Part shown: piece by piece, positions 58,019-64,000 of the stretch
Layout of the letters: each line of letters opens with the position of its first letter
Position numbering within the stretch: position 1 is the first letter of the stretch
From: Siphlonurus alternatus
Lineage: Eukaryota > Arthropoda > Insecta > Ephemeroptera > Siphlonuridae
Direction: 5' to 3'
Assembly (NCBI GenBank): GCA_949825025.1
Contig: OX463778.1
Span: forward strand, 10,344,733 to 10,408,732
Length of the DNA: 64,000 nt
Position numbers and translations under genes: made by a program
Notes under the pieces: model-generated
The model's input: the letters and a program-made list of their open reading frames with translations, nothing else
Told to the model about the DNA's origin: nothing
Database searches by the model: none

Positions 58019-58242
58019 ATACTGGGAGGACGGCCTAACTTTTTTGCCGCCAACGCGCCGCCATTTCCTCAAACCAGTGACGTCACGACCTTGACTTTTC
58101 TAGCGCATTTGATTGGCTAGTTGCTGAGCCGAGCCGGCAGAGCGCGCATTATAGTTAGAGTTTCCGAACTCTACCGAAGGTCGACGAATATTATTGAGTA
58201 TCAAGGTTTCTCAATTCGACGTTCTAGGCCGTCCTCCAGTAT
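58019..58242. mobile_element. MITE with GGAGGACGGCC ends
   Basis: ATACTGGGAGGACGGCCTA at the left, TAGGCCGTCCTCCAGTAT at the right, 224 bp. It holds one TGACGTCA (58078-58085). The interior is GC-richer than its flanks. Confidence 0.85.
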
Positions 58243-58402
58243 CTAGTCGTTGAGCTGATATAACATATATGCATATTATATGAGAGCAATTTATACAGTA
58301 ATGCATCTACTAGATTCCATCAAATATGCATATATATATACATACGCTTTGATGCATACAAATATTTAATGAAATCAAAGTTGTCATGACAACAATCATA
58401 AT

Positions 58403-59354
58403 TAGGGGCCGGATTTCCAGTTTTTCCAGTTATACAAATATGAATGCTATATTGATTCTGACTTTAAATGTTCACGAATCATGAAGTTTCATTGCCAAAA
58501 ATGCAAAAAAGTTTGAACTGGAAAAAACTGTATTTGAAAAGTGAGAACTTCATGTTTCAGTTTTTTCAAGTTTCGTAAACTTTTTCCAGTTTATGATAAC
58601 TGGAAATGCAGTTTTATCTTGCAAAAGCATTGTTATTTGTGATAAAAATTATAATTAAATATTTTGCATTATTATTTTTTTCCTCCCCCATATCTTGAGT
58701 ATCTTGACACCAAAATGATGGTGTTTCACGAATTTTCTTCACTGCAATGGTACTTTATCAAAATATATTATATATCATATATTAAAATTAATACATCAAA
58801 ATATAAATATATAAAATATATAGGCATTCTGAATGCTTCTGTGGGTAACATGCGTCGCGTGACCAGATATATCTGTTGTGCGACTTCACAACTAGCGACA
58901 TCATGGCACTGAAGTTTGCACCTCTCACGTCTATGGATGTTGAACGCTCATTCTCAGTATATAAAAACTTCTTCACGAGCAAACGTTACAACTTCAAAAT
59001 TACTAATCTTGAGATGCAGCTTGCAATTAGTAATTAGCTGCTACTTCAATATATTATATAGCCTCGGATTAAAAATGTGATCTCTTTCAAAATTATTAAT
59101 AAAAATGGTTTTTCATTAGTCCAATATTGTCCAAAATTATTTTTCATTAAAAAAAAAAAAAAAAAAAAAAACGCTAAATTATATTTTTGAGAGTTTAAAA
59201 ACGTGAAATTATTAAAAACTGGAAAAAACTGTTTTTACGTTACGGAACTGGAAGTGAACTGTTTTCAGGAAAATTGAAAACTGTTTTTAGGAAAAAATTG
59301 GACTGGATCCAGTGCTAGAAATTACATTTTCAAAAACTGGAAATCCGACCCCTA
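58403..59354 (+). mobile_element. hAT DNA transposon remnant with transposase C-terminus
   Basis: Inverted ends TAGGGGCCGGATTTCCAGTT and AACTGGAAATCCGACCCCTA (952 bp) are flanked by an exact 8 bp target duplication ATCATAAT (58395-58402 and 59355-59362), diagnostic of hAT. Inside, 58910-59038 encodes LKFAPLTSMDVERSFSVYKN then NFKITNLEMQLAISN and a stop, matching the hAT dimerisation domain signature (S.D.ERsFS.yk....R....NLE). The rest of the transposase is missing. Confidence 0.9.
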
Positions 59355-59429
59355 ATCATAATATATATATAATTATGTAACATGTACTGTATGCATAATC
59401 ATGCATAAATATACTGCATGGGTTCCTAG

Positions 59430-59693
59430 TTATTTTAATCTATTTTTTGCTTCCTTCTCTCCTCCAGGTTTTCCCATCCCAGCAGTTGCTCTCTCATTTT
59501 GGTCACACTCTTTCACTATACAGTAAATGTTGCTTTTAACACAGATTATATAAGCTCCAGTTTCCCTTTTCTAGAAACCTTCTTGCTGCTCGTCTTTGGA
59601 TCTGTTCCATCTCTACCTTCCTATTTGCTCTATATATGGGTCCCACGGATTACATCCATATTCCATTATCGGTCTAATCAGAGACTTGTATGC
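59430..59693 (-). pseudogene. Degraded LINE reverse transcriptase C-terminal fragment
   Basis: The minus-strand translation gives AYKSLIRPIMEYGCNPWDP, then after a frameshift EMEQIQRRAARRFLEKGNW, then VTKMREQLLGWENLEERRKQ. These are the three conserved blocks after the polymerase domain in Jockey/CR1-like LINEs (Y..lvRp.leY...vWdP; ..e.vQrrAaR; .ml..LgW..L..RR). Stops and frameshift show it is dead. It is distinct from the LINE at 41970. Confidence 0.8.
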
Positions 59694-59936
59694 TTTTTCT
59701 CTTACGTTATGACAATTAATAGATAATAATGATACTATAGCTATCATATGCATATCATATACAGTATATGGCTGGAAGGAGCTTAGCAATCGTACTGAGA
59801 AAGGGCATTATAAGGGTAGGAGGGACCATTGCAGGATTGTAAGTTGGAGTATGAGGGCAGCAAAAATGAGATGGGCAAGAATTCCTTTTTGAGAAGTATG
59901 AGGGCAGCAAAAATGATATGGGCAAGCTCAAGATTA

Positions 59937-60108
59937 CTCTACATAAGGTTTGACGCTCCGCCATCTTGGCGCAGGTTTTGTTGGAGCCTGTGACGTCACG
60001 ACCAATCACTGAGTGCCACGAAATAGGCTCGAGAGTAACAGTTCTCTCTGATTGGTCCTGCGCGAACTGGACGAAAATGTGAACCTAAGCGTCCAACCTT
60101 ATGTAGAG
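59937..60108. mobile_element. MITE with CTCTACATAAGGTT ends
   Basis: CTCTACATAAGGTTTGACGCT at the left and AGCGTCCAACCTTATGTAGAG at the right; one TGACGTCA at 59991-59998. A 49 bp tandem duplication (GAGGGCAGCAAAAATGA...) precedes it at 59848-59927. Confidence 0.8.
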
Positions 60109-60429
60109 GGACCTTGGGGCAAGCTAGTATTTCTATTTGAGAAGAGAACAGTGAGGCAGTGAAATTTTCTAGATTCTGGGCTTTTGGAGTAAAGTTCAGG
60201 GACGGGAAAACAATATATAAACTATATTTGTACTGAATAGCGAAAGCTAAATAAAAATTATTTCATTTCATCAGCCGCAAACAAGCGAGCCACCATGCAT
60301 TGTGGAATACCCACAATAGCAGCAAGCAGGGGTGTATGCATGTAATGTGCTTAATATGTGTATGATACACACTGCTTATCTTTATCTAACATGAAACACA
60401 GATTGGCTTAATTTTGATTAGTTTCTTAC

Positions 60430-60740
60430 CAACTAATTTCCTATAAACCTCTTCCGCCTATGGACGCCACAGCAGTGGATAGGGAGGAGTCTCAGGAGTC
60501 GTTCTTACGTTCTTACCCTTACGAAGTTCCTATTGGTTCCCACGCGATTCACTTTACTTGGTAGTTAGAGTCAGGACAGAACAATAGCCAAACCACCGCT
60601 CCACCGCGACAGAAGCTTCTGCGCATGCGCGATTTTCTTTCCCACGTGAACCGCGCGTGAGTTTTAAACATATTTTTGATAAATCGCGTTTCTTCGTTTC
60701 TTCCAGAGACAGCAGCGAGTGTATATGCAATCATGCAATG
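60430..60740 (-). promoter_or_regulatory. Candidate TATA-less promoter and non-coding first exon
   Basis: A locally GC-richer stretch contains TGCGCATGCGCG at 60620-60631 (matches the NRF1 pattern YGCGCAYGCGCR), an E-box CACGTG at 60643-60648 and a minus-strand CCAAT at 60536-60532. A GTAAGA donor follows 60430 on the minus strand. That would allow a 5' UTR exon spliced over about 6.8 kb to the acceptor at 53622. The link to the gene is inference; GC-rich sequence just upstream of exon 1 (53680-53790) is a rival start region. Confidence 0.35.
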
Positions 60741-61300
60741 TCTAGACTGTAGAGAATTAATTTTTGAAAGTTAATTAATAATACAAAACTTACGATAATG
60801 ATTAAAAGTATGCCATCATTAACAAAAATAATAAGAACTAAGGTGATGAAAAAATGTCTGAAATTGATTATATAACAATCAAAACAAAGTCGATATAATA
60901 ATTAATATTATAATGAAGTACGTAATCCTTTTTTTTTTTTACAAAAGGATACACCCCTAAGAGCTTATAGCTCGCGGCGGGGTAATGGGTAGGGAACGGA
61001 TGGTGCCATGGCCACGGCCTGTTACGCGTCCCATGATGCAGCTAGCATCCTAGCATTCGCTGAGGTGACTGACACTGAGGTATATAGAGGGTGACCACCA
61101 GATATCTCGATGTCCAAAACGGTACATGCCCCCAAAATAGAGGCCTGAAGGGCCAAAACTCCCGCCGGAGGTGCGATTTTTTTGGGTGTCACGCCCCCTT
61201 TTTTACTTTTTTTTTTTCTTACTATAGATTTTCATATAATATGAATTGTTTTTTTTTATGAAGCCGTTTTTTCCGAAAATATTTATTTTAGTTGAAATAA

Positions 61301-61354
<54 letters not shown>

Positions 61355-62232
61355 CATCATAATACTATAGTAAAATTTTAGATAGTTACAATTGTTGTTG
61401 TCGTTTTGTCCTCTATGAGCTTTAGGCTCGAGCAGAGGGAAAAAAAGAATGATGGCGGAAATACAGGAAACAATAAAATAGATATATTTATATTATATGC
61501 AATTATGGAGTTATGCAATAAAAAATAATAATATTAAGGATATAATATATTACATAAGCATTACATTACATATAAGCAATACATTACATATATATTACAT
61601 AATTAACTGATCGACCGAGTATAAAATTTAATGCACGAATTCTATTATACAAAATATGTATAAGTGAGTGGCCGGTCCCAAGAGACGAAATATGAAGTTT
61701 GAGTTCACCCTACGATAAAAAAGCATCAGGCTGATTCCAGATCAGCTTGAAATCAACCCTGATTGAATGAACAGACAAATATATTCAAATATTGTTTCGA
61801 CTCAGCTAGGCCCATGCGCAGTAATTATAATAATATATATGTATCGTGCTCTGATTGGCCATGCATGCAGCAGGTAGTTTAACCGATTCAACCTCCACTT
61901 ACTATATATATATACATCAAGTATATACCCTAACAGAGGGTTAAAAAAATTGGTCCAGTAAATGGGCATATGGAAACTGTACAGAATTTAGTCGAACTTA
62001 TATATATGTATAAAGAGGGGCCTAATAAAGATGTATATACGCCCGGTGTCTTTTTTATTTTTAATAAAAAAAATAAAATTCCTTGTAGAAACTAGAAATT
62101 TTGGATTCTGACTAAAAACTAAAAAGGAATTAAATGGAAATAAGGTCGGTTAAATTTCGACCCAATAATTTTTTCAACCCTTAAAGGGTGTGCAAAGTGA
62201 AGGCTTAATTTTTCTTACGGGGTTTTAATGTT
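60741..62232. other. Intergenic, no gene recognised
   Basis: A (TA)n run at about 61305-61350. A GC-rich stretch 60960-61200 includes CGCCGGAGGTGCGATTTTTT, similar to 50430-50460. Otherwise AT-rich. Confidence 0.4.
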
Positions 62233-62399
62233 CAGGCGCGGATCCAGGGGGGTAGCTGGGAGGGCTGCAGCCCCCCTCCCCTCCCCGATATTTTGGATTT
62301 AACATGGACAATAAAGGCATTTCCCCCACTCTATTTTTTTTTTAACTTTGGCCTTATGGAGGCAGCCCCCTCCGAAATTTTTTTCTGGATTCGCGCCTG
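62233..62399. mobile_element. MITE with CAGGCGCGGATCCAG ends
   Basis: CAGGCGCGGATCCAG at the left and CTGGATTCGCGCCTG at the right, 167 bp, with a C-run-rich interior. Ends of this kind recur in many invertebrate MITEs; no target duplication could be confirmed. Confidence 0.7.
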
Positions 62400-63133
62400 T
62401 CAATATATATGTTAAAAAAAAGCTATATTTCTAATTAAGAAATAAATTAAACAATTTATTGAAGTGTTGGAGATAAAAATGGAAAAAATGTGTACAATTA
62501 ATTAAGGCGTGCTGTAAAAAGATCGTGATTTACGAGAGATCGCGTATTCTATATTATGATCGATTTTTTTTAATTTTTTTTTTTTTTTTTTTTGGCAATA
62601 TATTATAGCAGGGATTTTATAGTGTAGAGATATAGAACGCTTATGGCCAAAATGAGCAATTAGAAACGAAAAATTTTATTGGCTTAATCGAAAGAAGGGG
62701 TAAAAATATGACGTTGTGAATTGTTTCAGATTTTTTTGTGACCTATAACTAATTTTAATTAATTAATTAAGTTGCATTATTTTGAGAGTGCCGCCTCTCG
62801 TGACGCCTCTGACGTCACACCATTCTTGTACTTTTGCACTATAGATGAGATTAGGTGAGAACATGCAGGTATGAAAATCAAAATGGCTGGCGCCACGTTT
62901 GAAATTCCCCGCTTCAAATTTTTGAAGTTTTAATGTGGGTTACGGTTGATCAATTTTAGCTTTATTTTGTTCGCATAACACTGAAAAATATGGTTGAAAT
63001 ATGATTTAAAACTTCTATCGTGCTCTAATATTGTTTAATACGTAAAAAGTAGAAAATTATGAGAGACTAACTTCTTACATCAAATTAGTTTGCTTTCTTC
63101 CTTTAAATAAAATAATTTACTGATACTGAGTGT

Positions 63134-63212
63134 GCTAGTGGGTTAGCCCAGTGGTAAACGCATCAGACTTCAAATTTCGTGGTTGCGGGTTCGATTCTTT
63201 CTCCCGGCGAGT
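63134..63212 (+). other. tRNA-like sequence, left arm
   Basis: A-box and B-box present, with a loop CTTCAAA that would give anticodon TCA. The anticodon stem (TCAGA/TTTCG) and T stem (GCGGG/CTTTC) do not pair well, so I treat it as tRNA-derived, not a working tRNA gene. Confidence 0.5.
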
Positions 63213-63780
63213 TTTTATAAATACATTTTTTTTCTTTAATTTTAAAATATTTATGAATTCGAAATTTATAAAATGTGGTTAAAATATGGTTTACAGTCGT
63301 AATTGATAACTTTTTAATAGTAAAGAGAGGGAACAATATTAATAAAAAATTACTTCACTTTTATACGTTCAAATAAAACATTTTTCACACTGTATCCCAA
63401 AGCTTGGTGCAGTACATGCAGTGGCGAAGACGCAGCTAGAGCTCGTACTCTTGTGGTGGAGAGTTTGATTCTCCACGTCGAAGGATTTTTTAAACTCGAC
63501 ACTTTTCTTTCCTTTAATTTAGTTTAATTTAATTAAAGAAAATTTCTCCGCCACTGTGCCACAGTGCCACACTATTTAAGCTTTGAGCCTCGGTAAGAGA
63601 AATGTTTTATTGGAACGCGAAAAAGTGAAGTAATTTTTTATTAATATTGTTCCCTCTCTTTACTATTAAAAAGTTATCAATTACGATTGATAGTAGCTGT
63701 AAACCATATTTTAACCACATTTTATAAATTTAGAATTCATAAATATATTAAAATTAAAGAAAAAAAATGTATTTATAAAA

Positions 63781-63859
63781 ACTCGCCGGAAGAAAGAATC
63801 GAACCCGCAACCACGAAATTTGAAGTCTGACGCGTTTACCACTGAGCTAACCCACTAGC
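63781..63859 (-). other. tRNA-like sequence, right arm
   Basis: Mirror copy of 63134-63212 with a few substitutions (for example GACGCG for GATGCG at the anticodon-stem end). The same stem defects apply. Confidence 0.5.
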
Positions 63860-64000
63860 ATATCAAGTTTCAGCAAATTATTTTATTTAAAGGAAGAAAG
63901 CAAACTAATTTGATGTAAGATGTTAGTCTCTCATAATTTTCTACTTTTTACGTATTAAACAATATTAGAGCACGATAGAAGTTTTAAATCATATTTCAAC

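Larger units (their letters stand above)
62993..64000. repeat. Long palindrome with a tRNA-like sequence in each arm, cut by the window edge
   Basis: Positions pair with sum 126993 (axis 63496.5), from GTTGAAATATGATTTAAAAC at 62993 to its complement at the last base, so it may extend further. Arms are about 400 bp. Each arm holds GGGTTAGCCCAGTGGTAAAC then GCGGGTTCGATTCT, i.e. A and B boxes of a tRNA-like sequence. The centre is not self-complementary. Confidence 0.85.

Noticed and set aside
60549..60734. 61-codon minus-strand frame in the promoter region
   Set aside because: No splice donor in frame, no domain; the sequence is better explained as GC-rich promoter DNA.
63134..63859. Selenocysteine or opal-suppressor tRNA (anticodon TCA)
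   Set aside because: Anticodon and T stems do not pair, there is no long variable arm, and both copies sit in palindrome arms.

Overview
This is a 64 kb piece of an AT-rich animal nuclear genome. Genes have GT-AG introns and there are no bacterial-style operons. The non-coding DNA is crowded with palindromic MITEs, LINE, SINE, hAT and LTR remnants and simple repeats. The one host gene I recognise is a LOTUS plus Tudor germline protein of the TDRD5/TDRD7 type, so the source is a metazoan. An early-branching animal such as a sponge is plausible, but the sequence alone does not prove it. Layout, left to right. Positions 1-1047 are AT-rich with one MITE. Positions 1048-17777 form a giant imperfect palindrome of about 16.7 kb. 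Each arm runs from a 749 bp outer segment, through a tandem array of a 160 bp satellite (about 36 monomers left, about 43 right), to an inner segment of about 1.3 kb. The symmetry axis (8823.5) falls exactly on the centre of a TTAA-flanked palindromic MITE (8627-9020). Positions 17778-21170 are gene-free with several small fold-back elements. Positions 21170-53621 on the minus strand hold the TDRD5/7-like gene, rebuilt here as 17 shared coding exons plus two alternative last exons. Every splice junction keeps phase. The product is about 1,407 residues with the compact C-terminus or about 1,506 with the proline-rich one. It has LOTUS domain 1, a Pro/Ser/Arg-rich and Ala-rich linker, a Gln/Tyr/Pro-rich prion-like stretch, LOTUS 2, LOTUS 3, one extended Tudor domain and a C-terminal module I do not recognise. 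Such proteins act in germ granules (nuage), linking Vasa-type helicases and PIWI proteins in the piRNA pathway. In this assembly exon 5 has two lesions: a one-base loss in a G6/C6 run and a separate in-frame TAA. Almost every long intron of the gene carries one or more long hairpin-forming MITEs. Positions 53622-60430 are probably the first intron plus 5' region and contain a hAT element with an exact 8 bp target duplication and a degraded LINE. A CCAAT / E-box / NRF1-like cluster at 60430-60740 is the best promoter candidate. Positions 60740-64000 are intergenic and end inside another long palindrome whose two arms both carry a tRNA-like sequence; it reaches the window edge.
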